Positions 47,296 through 58,836 are shown, numbered from the stretch's first letter. The stretch is 64,000 nt of DNA from Sacculina carcini (GCA_916048095.2 OU696577.1:3523501-3587500), one strand, 5' to 3'. The notes: generated from the letters alone by a model not told the origin. Made by a program: numbers and translations.

Positions 47296-48874
47296 CGTGC
47301 GTGTGTTGACGAGCTATAACGCTAAATGTGTACCACATATGCAACAGCACGGAACCGACTCATTCAATAATGGGCGGCACGTGACTCCAAAGCTACGCCA
47401 TTGAAAGACAATTCGATTCACGTGGACACCATTGTGAACACGCACGTGACAGCACATGGAAACAGAGTGTGAGAGCAGAGAATCAGAGGTAAGAGAAAAG
47501 GCGAGGGTGGAAAGAGAGGAAAAGATGAAAATCCACAGCTAACAAGAGCCCAAACGCAAACACGTACGCACACACCCGTTATTACCGCGGGTGGGGTCTA
47601 TATAGTTACGCGCTGAATTCAGAGGCAGCTGTTTGCCGCTCCACCGCTCCATGGCTCACTCTCTCTTCCTGCCCTCAGTCTGTACTGACCACCTGGCACT
47701 CCACCATTCAGCAAAGGGCTAATCCCTTCGCTGAAGCGCATGTACCCACACACATGGCAACCAGACACAGAGTTGAACCCGATAACGAACAAGCAATCCA
47801 CAGATATACGACACCACGTGCATCATCACGGCAAAAATGTGGCCAACTCGGGTTTTCGCTATGAAAACGATTCTGCAAAATGCGTGGAAATGAATTGATG
47901 AAGCAATACCGAATTACATATGTGCATTGGACGGTAGTGGAAAATGGCAAATTTTCAAACCAGAAGAGTTTACAGCAATAAGAACTTGATATCTTGATAC
48001 CAGACAGTCTGTGTCACTTCATAATCTATATCGTAGAATACTGAACTATAGATATATTGAATACTGAACACTTCATAATCTATCCCCTGGGCATACTGGA
48101 TGAGGTTGTATTTGTAATACCGCACATATGCTAGCACTGTGCAGAATATTCAAGAATATACATGATTCATTTCTCATTTATACTTTATCATATTGTTATG
48201 GGTTCCATTCCCATTTTCGTTTCTCATTGCGTCTTTTTACATTCTGAAAAAGATTGACAATTGACACTAATTATGCCATGTAATTATTGCATCGTGTATT
48301 TTTTCGACAACATGCAGTAATGAATTAATGAAAAATGAGCAATAAAAAAGGTATTTAGTCACCCATCTCTACTCATCCTATTGCGGAGATCGATCTTAAT
48401 TTTCTTGTAAAATTTCATAAGCTGATTATGACGATGAGCATTTTTAATACATGTACCAATAGATCATACCTTTGTGAACACAATCCATTTATATTATCCG
48501 ACTAAATTCAACATTAATTTTGTTTGTAACATAATCAACTTTGACAATATCCAATATTTGATGTAAACAATATTCATATAAACAATGCTTGATGTAAACA
48601 GTATTCTGACAAACCGCGCTTGTCAACATTTCGCCGATTTTTTCATTCGCTCCAAACATTCTATTAACGCCGATTTTCCTGAGTATGATATTGATCGGTG
48701 AATCAGTGTACGCTTCGATAGATGCACAAAAATGCTCCAGGACTGTTTTCGAAGGACAGGTAAAAAGCAGACATCTAGCGATCGGTACGTAACAAGCAAC
48801 TAGCGATTAATTGCGTGACCAATCGTCATATTCGCTAAGTGTAAACAAATACCTGACTGACTATGGAGCAAGAA
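47296..48874. other. Downstream flank of the receptor gene
   Basis: AT-rich, no coding stretch recognised. This is where the 3' end of the - strand receptor transcript should lie, but I see no distinctive polyadenylation site. Confidence 0.4.
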
Positions 48875-51800
48875 CTAGTGAAGAGTGCTCGTTATGCTGG
48901 ATTGATCTTCACTGAAAGATTGCGAACTCGAGGTCTGCAGGCGAGTTCGAACGCCACGACGCATCCTTTCCTCGTCTGCTGCCGTTGTACGTCCATTCGA
49001 TGTCGATATACGCGGCCGAGAAGTCAGCGATTGTGTTGGTTCGCGTCGAGTTAATGACAGCACAGCGGCGGATGAAAGGTTGATAGATCTGTTACTGATG
49101 CTGCTCTCGTCGCAATCAATAGCGCAATCCTTGTCTATAGTAGGTTCAAAGTATGACGGCCAACGAGTGTTAGATTCCACCTGAGAACGAATGGAGTGAT
49201 TTTGTGACGACTTTTCAGGGGCTGGTGATATACAGTCAAGTCTGTGAGAGACAGAATTGTAGCGCGAAACACCGTATTTCATCGGCCTTTCGGAAAACAT
49301 GTCATTTTTCAATTTAGGGTGCACACTTCTATGTCCATGGTTCTCGTGGCCCTGTATTTTTTTCACAACCTCGGTAACATGCTTAGCAATATGTGAATTT
49401 GATTCGCCATTTTCTCGTACCTGCTCTTTACGAGCCCAGTTGACCACTGTTTTCTGTTTGATCGATAAAGGAAGTTGACGAGCAATACCATCATTGATCT
49501 CGGAGTAGTCCATATGAGAATGCTTGGACTTGGACAGCTTTCTTTTCGACCATATAAAATAAACTCCGAGTACACTGAGAGTCAGTATGCAACCACCAAT
49601 CAAAACAACAACCAGTGTCAAAGCCTCCGCACTGGAAGATACAGGAAGGGCAGGTGGCGTTGAATGTACAGCCACACCGAAAGCATGGACCACCCATGAT
49701 CTTGACGAAGTTACCGCCATACAAGAATAGAATCCCTCCATTTCTCGACTCTCTGGATTGAGATACAGTGAAGAAGACTGAGAATTGCTCTCTATAGACT
49801 TGCTCTCAATGTCTATTGGCTCATCTAGTCTCAGCCAGGTTACAGAGAAGTTTTCCAATGTATCATTTCCGGACAACAATTCATTCTCAATGTCTGAGTA
49901 ATCGCATTGCAATACTGGTCGTGTGCCCTCCTGAAATAATACCTCAGTGTACTCTTCAGCTATCGACGCCACAGAGGAGCTCACTGTTCCGTCCCAATGT
50001 TTCACAGACATACGTCTCAACATATCACGCTTGTTGTTTATGAAAAATGACTCAATCACACCCATAAACCCATTTGGCTCAACGAAGCGATTCAAAATAT
50101 CTGGAGGTCCACCACCGATATACACTGAAGTATTGCCGAATCTGCATACGTCAAACATCAAACCTCGTGACACACTAGTTGAATCCGCATCGTTCACCAC
50201 TAAACTCAACACGTTTGTGCTGATAGAAAGTTGGACGCGATACCATGCGTTCAATTCAGACGGCTGCGTAGACGACACACACTCAAACGTTTCCGAAACG
50301 CGAGCACAAAAACTGAACACATCCCCAGTTTTTAAGTAAATGGAGGAGTTATCACTCAAACCGGGCAGGAATATAACCACACCGTGACCAGAAACTTTCA
50401 AAGTGATATTCATTTTCAGGTGATCGGATCCATCAGTAGTCCAGCATCGAGCAGTAGAGAAATCTTGTGAATCAAGCTTGGTGAAAACTTCATCGGCATC
50501 AGCTTCACGAGAAATCACACCTTCTACTAATACAGGAACTCCAATGGCAGATAAGTCTAGATCCTTGACAAGACTGTACTCGAGAAAGTTAACAGCCAGT
50601 GCTGACACTAGACCTTTGAAATGATTTTTGTGAGATTGACTGGCTCCTACGTACATGTCCATGTCGTAATTACTGTGAATCGGCTGACAATTCAGCTTGA
50701 ACTTTACAACTTCTCCAGCATTATTGATTCGAATGATGACACGCTCACCAACCATAGCAACATAAATTTCATGCCATTCGGCAATATCCAGCGGAGAGCC
50801 AACCTTCTTCACAGCTTCACACCCATTCATATGAACGGAAACCCTCACAACGCTGTGATGCAATGACAACATCATCCAATCACATGTTTTCTTCTCGGGA
50901 CACGTGCTACGAAATCTGTGAATCAAAACTCCGTCCTCAATCTCAGGACGAAATCGGATATAGATCAGCAACAATGAATCGGCATTCAAAGTTGGAGGAT
51001 ACATCGAAAACGACTTCCCATCAAACACCGACACAATGTTTTTGCCACTCAGACACGGACGATCGAAACAAGACTCTCTTTGAGAGCCTTCACCAGAGCA
51101 TGACTTTCCACCATTCAACGGAATAGGTCTTGAACACAAGCGGTCCCTTGAACGTATTCCGATGTTGCAGAGAGCAGAACACGGACGCCATGAATTCCAT
51201 TCTGACCAGCCACCGCTCTGTGGACACTTAGATTCACAGATACGTCTTTCTATGTTGTTGCCTACACACATCTCATCACTGGTCGGATGTCTAAATGAAG
51301 CAGAATTATCTACCAAATCATCCTCAGGTTTCAGGTAATCTTTGGGTCGAATTTCACGCGTTGTTTCTTTTTCATTGTATCTTGGCAAGCGCCTGCGAAC
51401 ACCTTGTTGTCTCATATGAGAATTCAGTTGAGTGGCTTTTCGGTTGCCAGTGTCGGTAGAACCACCTTGACAGAATCGCTTCCGAGTTTGCGTCCCTACA
51501 CCACACTTGGATGAACAATTCGACCACGACAAAAAATCCGACCAGCGATAAGGCTTACCATCATTGTTGAACAGAGGACATTTCACCACGCATGGCTCCA
51601 CTTGAAACGGCTTGCCGACGCACTTCAGCGAGGGCAGCCCAGCTGGTGGATTTGTGCACGATCGCAGCCGAAACCTCTGACCGTCACCGCACGGCGACGC
51701 TGTACATGGGTACCAAGAAGACCACTTGGACCAGCCTCCAACCGATGGACAGCCCACTGATTCTTTTATACAATGCAGCGACGACCACACAGCCTGTAGA

Positions 51801-52741
51801 TTAGCATCGCCCACCAGCTCACGCAGACGAGCGTAGTCACAGTGATGCTTTACGCACTCATCATCCACCCGCTGGTCACGATGCACGTGTCGCTGTACCA
51901 CCTGCAAGGCCGCCATTTTTGATGGATTATCCCCAACGGTAAGAGCGGTCATTTGGTTGAGGCTACACGCATCGACCACACAGCTCTGCAACTGGTGACT
52001 TCGTCCATGACACGGCAGTCCTCCGTGCATCGGTCTCGGTCGAGAGCACTCCCGTCGACGCATACGCTCACCAATGGTGCCGCAGTGTCCACTGCAGTTC
52101 GACCAAGGCTGCCACGGTTGCCAGCCTCCATCAACCGGACAAGGTCCGCGACTTAGCCAACACTGCAATCGATGCCAGAGCAAGCGTCGACGATTAACCG
52201 GCACGTGCGAGTACACAAACTCAAGAGCAGAACCGGTGACATCCTCCTCAGTGCATTCACGGGCAACCAGACATTTGGACTTGAAGAAACGCTGACTGGA
52301 TGGTGTGAGCAGCGAAATGGCACGGGCAAAATCAGAAGACACATTGACAGAATCGACTTGCAGTATGGTGGTCTTTTCCACGGTCATTGAAAGCTGGGAC
52401 ATCAAAGAGGAGGCATTGTCCAGCGCATCCAATTCACTGAGGCGAACAGTCTCATCCACCAATAGCGATGCATTCAAAGTAGACGGGATAGCTTTATCTT
52501 CTATCCGAGATGTCTTAGCATATGTACTCACTGACACATTGCTCACACCAATAGACCAATCGGATATTGAACTAGGCGACGGATTGGCATGTCTGGGTCG
52601 TTCAGCCGGAGTGATAGTATCCAGCAAATTGTTCGTAATCAATTCGTTTTCGTGTATCGTAGGACTTTTTGCATTTGTTATGAGAAGATGACTAATCAAA
52701 AAGCAACACAAAATAATCTGCCAAATACGAGAAAATGGCAT
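48875..52741 (-). CDS. Single-exon TSP1-LamG-Ig transmembrane receptor
   Basis: A 1,288-codon intronless frame. Residues 1-25 are a signal peptide (IILCCFLISHLL). Four thrombospondin type-1 repeats follow at about 204-259 (GGWQPWQPWSNCSGHCG), 334-389 (GGWSKWSSWYPC), 400-504 (interrupted) and 510-563 (GGWSEWNSWRPCSALC). Two laminin-G-like domains (about 571-740 and 766-905), an Ig-like domain (about 935-1025, with VLQCDYSD and GFYSCMAV), a membrane helix (1039-1064, LTLVVVLIGGCILTLSVLGV) and a 220-residue basic, serine-rich cytoplasmic tail complete it. Domain types point to adhesion or guidance at the cell surface. I do not know a named receptor with this order. The lack of introns contrasts with coro7. 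Start codon chosen because it opens the signal peptide. Confidence 0.9.
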   Translation of the reverse strand: MPFSRIWQIILCCFLISHLLITNAKSPTIHENELITNNLLDTITPAERPRHANPSPSSISDWSIGVSNVSVSTYAKTSRIEDKAIPSTLNASLLVDETVRLSELDALDNASSLMSQLSMTVEKTTILQVDSVNVSSDFARAISLLTPSSQRFFKSKCLVARECTEEDVTGSALEFVYSHVPVNRRRLLWHRLQCWLSRGPCPVDGGWQPWQPWSNCSGHCGTIGERMRRRECSRPRPMHGGLPCHGRSHQLQSCVVDACSLNQMTALTVGDNPSKMAALQVVQRHVHRDQRVDDECVKHHCDYARLRELVGDANLQAVWSSLHCIKESVGCPSVGGWSKWSSWYPCTASPCGDGQRFRLRSCTNPPAGLPSLKCVGKPFQVEPCVVKCPLFNNDGKPYRWSDFLSWSNCSSKCGVGTQTRKRFCQGGSTDTGNRKATQLNSHMRQQGVRRRLPRYNEKETTREIRPKDYLKPEDDLVDNSASFRHPTSDEMCVGNNIERRICESKCPQSGGWSEWNSWRPCSALCNIGIRSRDRLCSRPIPLNGGKSCSGEGSQRESCFDRPCLSGKNIVSVFDGKSFSMYPPTLNADSLLLIYIRFRPEIEDGVLIHRFRSTCPEKKTCDWMMLSLHHSVVRVSVHMNGCEAVKKVGSPLDIAEWHEIYVAMVGERVIIRINNAGEVVKFKLNCQPIHSNYDMDMYVGASQSHKNHFKGLVSALAVNFLEYSLVKDLDLSAIGVPVLVEGVISREADADEVFTKLDSQDFSTARCWTTDGSDHLKMNITLKVSGHGVVIFLPGLSDNSSIYLKTGDVFSFCARVSETFECVSSTQPSELNAWYRVQLSISTNVLSLVVNDADSTSVSRGLMFDVCRFGNTSVYIGGGPPDILNRFVEPNGFMGVIESFFINNKRDMLRRMSVKHWDGTVSSSVASIAEEYTEVLFQEGTRPVLQCDYSDIENELLSGNDTLENFSVTWLRLDEPIDIESKSIESNSQSSSLYLNPESREMEGFYSCMAVTSSRSWVVHAFGVAVHSTPPALPVSSSAEALTLVVVLIGGCILTLSVLGVYFIWSKRKLSKSKHSHMDYSEINDGIARQLPLSIKQKTVVNWARKEQVRENGESNSHIAKHVTEVVKKIQGHENHGHRSVHPKLKNDMFSERPMKYGVSRYNSVSHRLDCISPAPEKSSQNHSIRSQVESNTRWPSYFEPTIDKDCAIDCDESSISNRSINLSSAAVLSLTRREPTQSLTSRPRISTSNGRTTAADEERMRRGVRTRLQTSSSQSFSEDQSSITSTLH

Positions 52742-53294
52742 AATGCTTCAGCGAAATTATGCTGACACCAAAGCCGTGTCTCAAGTTTGAAAGTGTACTA
52801 CTTAGATGCTACTAATAGTTCTAGTTAAGGTTGGCCGAGTGTTTACAAAAAACATCGGCTTTTATAATTCAGTCAAAGTCACGTGAAAAACACAGCAGTT
52901 GACTTCGATTAAAAACAATCAGGACTATTTCCGATTAACATACAAGTAAGAAATGTACAGTGGAGAAATGAAATTCAAAACGATCTGCAAACACAAAAAT
53001 AATTACTACCGCCATTATTATGTAATATGTAATATGAATAGGAATGTGCAATCAGGTCAGAAAATGTATATGAATCAGAGGCGTACTCGATGTAATAGAA
53101 ATTGATTTGTATACACGAGTATATATAAATGATACTCGTACATATATGTGTGTGTGTATATATGTATGCGTGCGTGCGTGCGTGCGTGTGTGTGTGTGTG
53201 TGCGTGTGTGTGTGTCTCAGAGTGTGTGTGTGTGTGTGTGTGTATGAGTGTGTATGTGAACAGCCACAGCAACATCTGGTTTATTGTAGCTGAC

Positions 53295-53390
<96 letters not shown>

Positions 53391-53392
53391 TA

Positions 53393-53423
<31 letters not shown>

Positions 53424-53500
53424 GTGTGTATGCGTGAGAAAAATGGTATTGCATGTGTGAGTGCGTATAACTTTCTGCGTGCACGCGTTTGTGCGTGAGA

Positions 53501-53542
<42 letters not shown>

Positions 53543-54851
53543 ATGAGAGGCAGAGAGGGAAAATCGCACAATGTAGCAGTATCGACGGGAAAAGTGTATG
53601 TCATGTCCGCTTAAATATCACATGCAACCACACACACACACACACACATGGGAACTTTGGCTCACGCGCAACGGCGTGTGGGCACTCGGTAGGATGGATA
53701 TAGTTCATTAAATGAAAAACCGATGCTCATTCTCAAAATTAGCATGCAAATAAGATGCATATTTTAATGCGGGCGTCTGTAAATGACGGGCTTTAGCACC
53801 GTTGAACAGAACGAACGGGCCTCGCAAAAAACATGCAGTGTTTCTGAACCTTTCTCAGTATTCGCACCGCTTTCAAATCAGCAGTCAGCTCTCGCACTCC
53901 TAGGATTCTTGATAGGTATACAAACATATGAAAGTACAAACGACGTTATAACATAAGTCTATTATTCAATATTCATCCATACGACTCCTTCAAGGGGATT
54001 AAGCAAAACTATTTTTTCAGGAAAAATATTATAAATATGTGAAACACACAACTTATTTTAAATAAAAAATTACAGGAACCCCCGCACCCCCGAGGAACCA
54101 GGCTCGCATCCCCGGTTACCCCACCCCTGGTCTAGATTCTTCTAGTGAACATAACAGCCCCAATATGAGTATAAAGCGACAAAGCCGTGAATATGTCTGG
54201 CCTAAATGAAGCTCACAGAGAACGATATTCCCGCGCACAAAGCGGACGAGATGATACGGAATTAGTCGCTAACTACGTGACCTTCAAGCATGATAATGCG
54301 TAATACATCAAGTCAAGGACACCATCAGCGTATTCGTCTGAACTGAGCACAGCAGAGCTAGTTAAAATTCGTATCTAAAACTATTCCGCATATAAAACAG
54401 CAGCGATAAGTCGAATTTTTTTATTAACCGCCTTCATCAATAATAATGTACCCGTTCTAAGCAAGCACGTGTTTTTCAAGATCATATTTTAACGGTAAAT
54501 CAAATTAATTTTGAAACCCACCATGAACTGGTTATTGAAAACTATACAAGACACATATGTTCATAAACACCACATCTATCAGTATATTTGCAAAAATTAG
54601 CAAATATATTTGAACTTTTGCCATATTGGAAATAGCCTTTGAAAAATGCATTGGGGTCATTAATTTGGGAATCACTTACCAAACTGAATTTCCCACAAGT
54701 CAAATTGATTCGTAAATGACATGTCGATTTCTCAACAAGCAGCTAATGAGTACTGAGTAACTGAACGCTACCTGAGTAAAAGAATACTCGGTCAGCAAAA
54801 CCGCGTATACTGACTGAGTAATAATCGAGTACTGAGAACCACTGGACTGAC
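52742..54851. other. Intergenic region or TNFR intron with dense TG repeats
   Basis: TG tracts at 53,207-53,243, 53,297-53,430 and 53,500-53,540, a (tgcg)n run near 53,167-53,186, and a MITE. A 36-codon + strand frame at 54,192-54,302 is protein-like but unsupported. Exons for the missing tail of the TNFR-like gene should lie here or further down. Confidence 0.45.
53836..54129. mobile_element. hAT-type MITE, family CAGGGGTTCC, copy 3 (reverse)
   Basis: It begins cagtgtttctgaacctttc and ends ccccacccctg. The left part is the reverse complement of the right part of the 4,771 copy (gagtgcgagagctgac). No clear duplication. Confidence 0.7.
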
Positions 54852-55272
54852 CTTTGTTGACAACGGCTCGGGCCCGACATGCCAGCATCGAGAAGCAGCT
54901 GAAGACGAGCGCGCATGTGACCAGGATCGAGATGACAAACACACTGATCTGCCACTCATATACCAAATTCTCCAGACGCGACATCTCCACGTGCAACATC
55001 TCCTGCGAGTGTTGCACGCTGGCGCGCGCACGTTCCTCGAAACGGCGGCGATCATGTGCTTGTTGTGGCGTCTCCGGCGGTGGCGGGATGCACACGGCGT
55101 CCTGGAAGCTCAGGCAAGGAGACGCCTGCTGACCTGCCGGGCACTCGGTGCACTGGAGACACTGTCCGGACCCAGAGCGGTACTGGTACTCGGCACACGA
55201 CTGAGAAGATCGACAATTGACTGTACCCAGCACGACAACCAAGCACAAACCGATGCTGAACAAAGGCCACAT
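54852..55272 (-). CDS. TNF-receptor-like protein, first coding exon
   Basis: 140 codons on the - strand, then a donor (AAAG-GTCAGT). The start MWPLFSIGLCLVVVLG is a signal peptide. A Met 21 codons upstream is in frame but would hide it. One cysteine-rich domain spans about residues 26-61: C-x11-C-x2-C-x2-C-x8-C-x7-C, the TNFR pattern (GQCLQCTECPAGQQ). A charged, helical juxtamembrane part and one membrane segment follow (about 109-133, SVFVISILVTCALVFSCFS). Single-CRD TNFRs are known in invertebrates (for example fly Wengen). The cytoplasmic tail must be on later exons I cannot identify, so death-domain status is unknown. Reading through the donor instead gives a stop at about 54,700. Confidence 0.75.
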
Positions 55273-56095
55273 GTCTGCGCTAGCGTGCGAGAGAGCACCG
55301 ACAGCACTAACAAGTCCCACCCACGGACCGCACACAACTGGAACACTTGGCGTTATTCAGGCTCACCTTGGCGCCTGCTGCTACATCTAGCGGTGAAAAC
55401 TATAAACCAGCTCGCTAACTTCCTGTGCTCGTAAAATAGAGAAATTGAAGGAAATTTATATCGTTAATACGGTACCTCTAATAGAACGACACTTTGAGGT
55501 AAAATTAAGAAATAGAACGCTACCCTCTAATTGAACGACACCTCTAATTAACCATCAATTTGGTTAATTCTCATTTTAGAACAGCTATGACTGATTTTTA
55601 TTAGTGAATTTTTCATTTTATATCAGTAATTACCCTGTATTTTTACCTTTTGTTAAATAAATAGGCACAGTTTACCTGGTTTTTCGTTCATAAAACTTAC
55701 CGTATCCCAGTGGCGGCGCCAGGATTTTCCGATGGTGGGCTGAGGAAAAAGTTGTGGGGGCTTGTCAAAACATGAAGAGCTGCACTCGAACTTTGACTAC
55801 ATAATGTTTTAAGGTACTGGGGCACACTGACTAAGTCCTCAAACTTGGACCAAAATTAAGGACATTTTATATTGAACGAAACCAGGTACCATAATACCAT
55901 AGGATGGAACATATAATGACACATTGACACACACGCAAACGTCAATACAGTAACAATTAGTTTATTACTTTAAGAACAACAATAAACAAACAATATTAGC
56001 AAAATAATAGACATCGCAGCACAATACACCTCCGGTCCACCAGAAATCCCACACTCCAAATTCCCACACATATTCACAATCACGCTGCGCTTACA

Positions 56096-56176
56096 CACAC
56101 ACACATACACACACACATACACACACACACATACACACGCACACATACACACACACGCACACATACACACACACAT

Positions 56177-56232
<56 letters not shown>
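56096..56232. repeat. (CA)n then (AT)n microsatellite
   Basis: Interrupted CA tract to about 56,185, then about 45 bases of AT. It lies inside the hAT element. Confidence 0.95.
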
Positions 56233-56330
56233 TCATACCACACTCAACAAAACACTAACAAGCATTTTGCGTAGAACACCAATAATTTGACATTCAGTAA
56301 TATTAAATGTAACGATAGCACAAAAATATG

Positions 56331-56822
56331 TTACTTCAGAACAATGCGCCTGTTTTGATTATTGGCAGCGAATGCGTTGATAATACAATCAACTTCCATT
56401 TGTTTCGCTCTCGTAGAATGCATGTATGATACAGCGATGTTGCTGGTACGGTTTTGTCCACTGCTCTTTCTTAGATATGTTTCCAAGAGTTTCAGGCACG
56501 TAAAACTCCTTTCGCAAGACGCTAATGTGACAGGTAGAATAAGTGCAATACATACAAGTTTGTAAATGTCAGTGAAATCGTCCTTGTATGGTTCCAACAT
56601 AACAGCTCAACAATGGTGTTGAAACATTCTGATCCTTGTCTTTTTTCTGGCTATAAGTCGTTTCAACTGGTGAGTCTCCACATCAAGATTGTGCTGTTTT
56701 ACACCAAAATTGGCTGTCATTCCCGCCAAAGTCGCTTTATCGAGGAATGTACTGTGCTTCGGATACAAAACAGTCGCACCAACCAAAGTACTACAGGAGG
56801 CTGGATAAAATTGTCTTGTCAA
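56331..56822 (-). pseudogene. hAT transposase C-terminal fragments
   Basis: 56,331-56,600 encodes the hAT dimerisation segment, including LVCIALILPVTLASCERSF and LRKSSGQNRTSNIAVSYMH. 56,607-56,822, in the next frame, holds an upstream piece (TVLYPKHSTFLDKATLAG). The catalytic N-terminal two thirds are missing. Not functional. Confidence 0.82.
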
Positions 56823-56928
56823 CTCACTGATGATTCTTTCTATGATAGAAAATTAGTTTTTTCTTTTGATTATGGTGCTATAAAAAGGAATCATGTACTA
56901 TGCACCGCACACGCCTCATTACCACGCT

Positions 56929-57972
56929 GATGATGATGATGCGAAAAATGACGGTTGCTTAGTGGCACGAGTCGTCGCTCGCAGCGTTTAAAACATCTCA
57001 ACTGTCACTAAGACCGGATCAGGTTGGTCCATCACACGCTGTCGCCGGCCAGAGCGACTGCGTCGGACATGCTGCCGAGGCCGATCTTCGCCAGGTCGCT
57101 GCTGAGTAGGTATCTCAGAGTGTAGCGACAAGCACCTCCTCAGCGCCATGGCTCGGTCGGCGCGCTCGTGGCGACGACCGCCATCGGCGACGCAGGCCGT
57201 CGCAGTACGTGACCAAGCAGCTGCAGGCGCCGCCGCCGCAGTATCACGCTGGCGGCCGGCAACTTGCTGGTGGTGAGTAAGGCTGCGCTTGAGATGGTGC
57301 GGGGGTACCGAACGTTCAAGCAGTATCTCAGCAGCGCCCTGTGCCCCGCGTCGACGATATCTTCCCAAGACTGTGTCAGCGACCAGCTCTCGCCGCCATA
57401 CAGCAGAGTGGACTGCACGGTGGCCCTGAACAGCTGCGCCTTACATTGCGCAGATATAGATGATCTCCACACTGTAGAAAGCTTCCTTGCAGCTAGCCAT
57501 GCTAGCTGTCGTCTGCGATTGAAGGCTCGTTGGCTGTTTGGAATATCGCTGCCCAGGTGGCAAAAGTCGTCAATTGTTGGCAACGATGAACCGGAGCGGC
57601 TGTAAATCGTAGAACCGGCGTCGCATCCGATCATTGTGACAGAGCACTTCCTCGTGTTCAGTACCAAGCCGAGAGATGCTGATGAAAATTCGAAGCGATA
57701 GAGTTGTCGCTGGGCGGCAGCTGGGGTGTCTGCCACAATCACCACATCGTCAGCGTAGGCTAAAGAAGTAAGCATGATGGCAGGATGTCGCGATGAGAGT
57801 AGCCGACGTACTGTGTAACCGTCTGAGTTATTCAAGCTGGTTCTCAGCACATAATCCATGCATAGTACGAAAATATATGGTGCTAAAGTGTCACCTTGCA
57901 ACACACCAGAAGTAGATTCAAACGATGTGGTCTCACCAGAAGCTGTGCGCACGGTGGCAGATGTCCCGTTGT
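56929..57972 (-). mobile_element. RTE-like non-LTR insertion, 5'-truncated
   Basis: 1,044 bp bordered by the 11-bp duplication attaccacgct. The 3' tail (- strand) is a (cat)n run, as in RTE elements. The frame 57,140-57,952 has RT motifs GVLQGDTLAPYIFVLCMDYV, LAYADDVVIVADT and HLGSDIPNSQRAFNRRRQLA, plus the typical C-terminal LFRATVQSTLLYGGESW. The frame shifts near 57,140 and the rest of the tail continues in another frame to about 57,000. Dead copy inside the hAT element. Confidence 0.9.
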
Positions 57973-58126
57973 ATTACCACGCTCCACCCATATACTAAGC
58001 CGACTGAAAGTTCAATATCAATTACGATGAGACGTTAACGTTTAAACATAACATGAGGCAAATCACTTCACAATTGAAATAAATTGATTCAAACTAAATA
58101 ACAATTAAATAGGAGTGCAATGTACC

Positions 58127-58380
58127 CAGAGCCGTTGCGAGGAATTATGGCCCCACCGAAAGCAACACTTGGGGCCCCATTATAAATAAATCACCAAATA
58201 ATGAATGTTTTATTATACATACTCACATAATACAAGCTCAGGTGAAAACATCTGAGCAAAAAAGGTAAAGGCTATACATAATAAGTATGATAAATTTTAA
58301 TATCATACGTGAAGCAACGGGGCCCCTCAACATTCGGGGCCCCCCGGCCGGGGGGTACGGGGGCGGCTGCTACGGCTCTG
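58127..58380. mobile_element. hAT-type MITE with CAGAGCCGTTGCGAGG ends
   Basis: 254 bp, ends cagagccgttgcgagg and gcggctgctacggctctg, perfect 8-bp duplication aatgtacc. It is rich in gggg/cccc. Nested in the hAT element, next to a piece (58,390-58,520) that resembles pogo-type ends (ctcttatatccggagtacgc). Confidence 0.92.
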
Positions 58381-58836
58381 AATGTACCCCCGATATTAGA
58401 AAGTTGTCGGGACTTGAGAAAAGGTCTCTTATATTCGGGGAAAATTACACGTAAAGTATAGAAGACGGGCCCGAAGAAACACTCTCTTATAGTTCTCTTA
58501 TATCCGGAGTACGCTGTAATTAATAAAGAACCACCTTTACATTTAAATGAAATGTCATGCATTTAGGACAATAAAGCTTCATTTACAGTGGTAAGAAATT
58601 TTAGTATTCATGATTATCATTTTTGGCTGGCTTAGGGGGGCTTAGCATATTTTTGGGGGCTGAAGCCCCCCAAAGCACCACCTTGGCGCCGCCACTGCCG
58701 TATCCTCTCAAAATTATCACCAGCTAGTGGAAAAATAGAGCGGCACCGACAAATAGTTGAAAGGCAACTCTAATTGAACGACACTACGGCATGTTTGAAA
58801 AATAGAACGGCATGCGCACAAATAGAGGTTGTACGG

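Larger units (their letters stand above)
55708..58697 (-). mobile_element. hAT element with transposase remains, family CAGTGGCGGCGCC
   Basis: 2,990 bp with ends cagtggcggcgccagg and ccttggcgccgccactg and a perfect 8-bp duplication, ccgtatcc. It contains transposase pieces, an RTE insertion (56,929-57,972) and a MITE (58,127-58,380). The short CAGTGGCGGCGCC MITEs in this window share its ends and may have been moved by its relatives. Confidence 0.93.
55470..58836 (-). mobile_element. TA-flanked inverted-repeat transposon, copy 2, host of nested insertions
   Basis: Outer ends cggtacctctaatagaacga and (inverted) ccgtacaacctctatttgtg are next to TA. Interior pieces at 55,560-55,670 and 58,706-58,800 match the copy at 11,780-12,470 in reverse, so the 2,990-bp hAT element between them is an insertion. 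Original length is near 370 bp. Confidence 0.75.

Noticed and set aside
53075-53604. Thr-His or Cys-Val rich frames over TG/CA repeats (here and at many similar tracts)
   Set aside because: Pure translation of dinucleotide repeats.
54192-54302. 36-codon + strand frame with protein-like composition
   Set aside because: Too short, no splice partner or homology. Could be chance.
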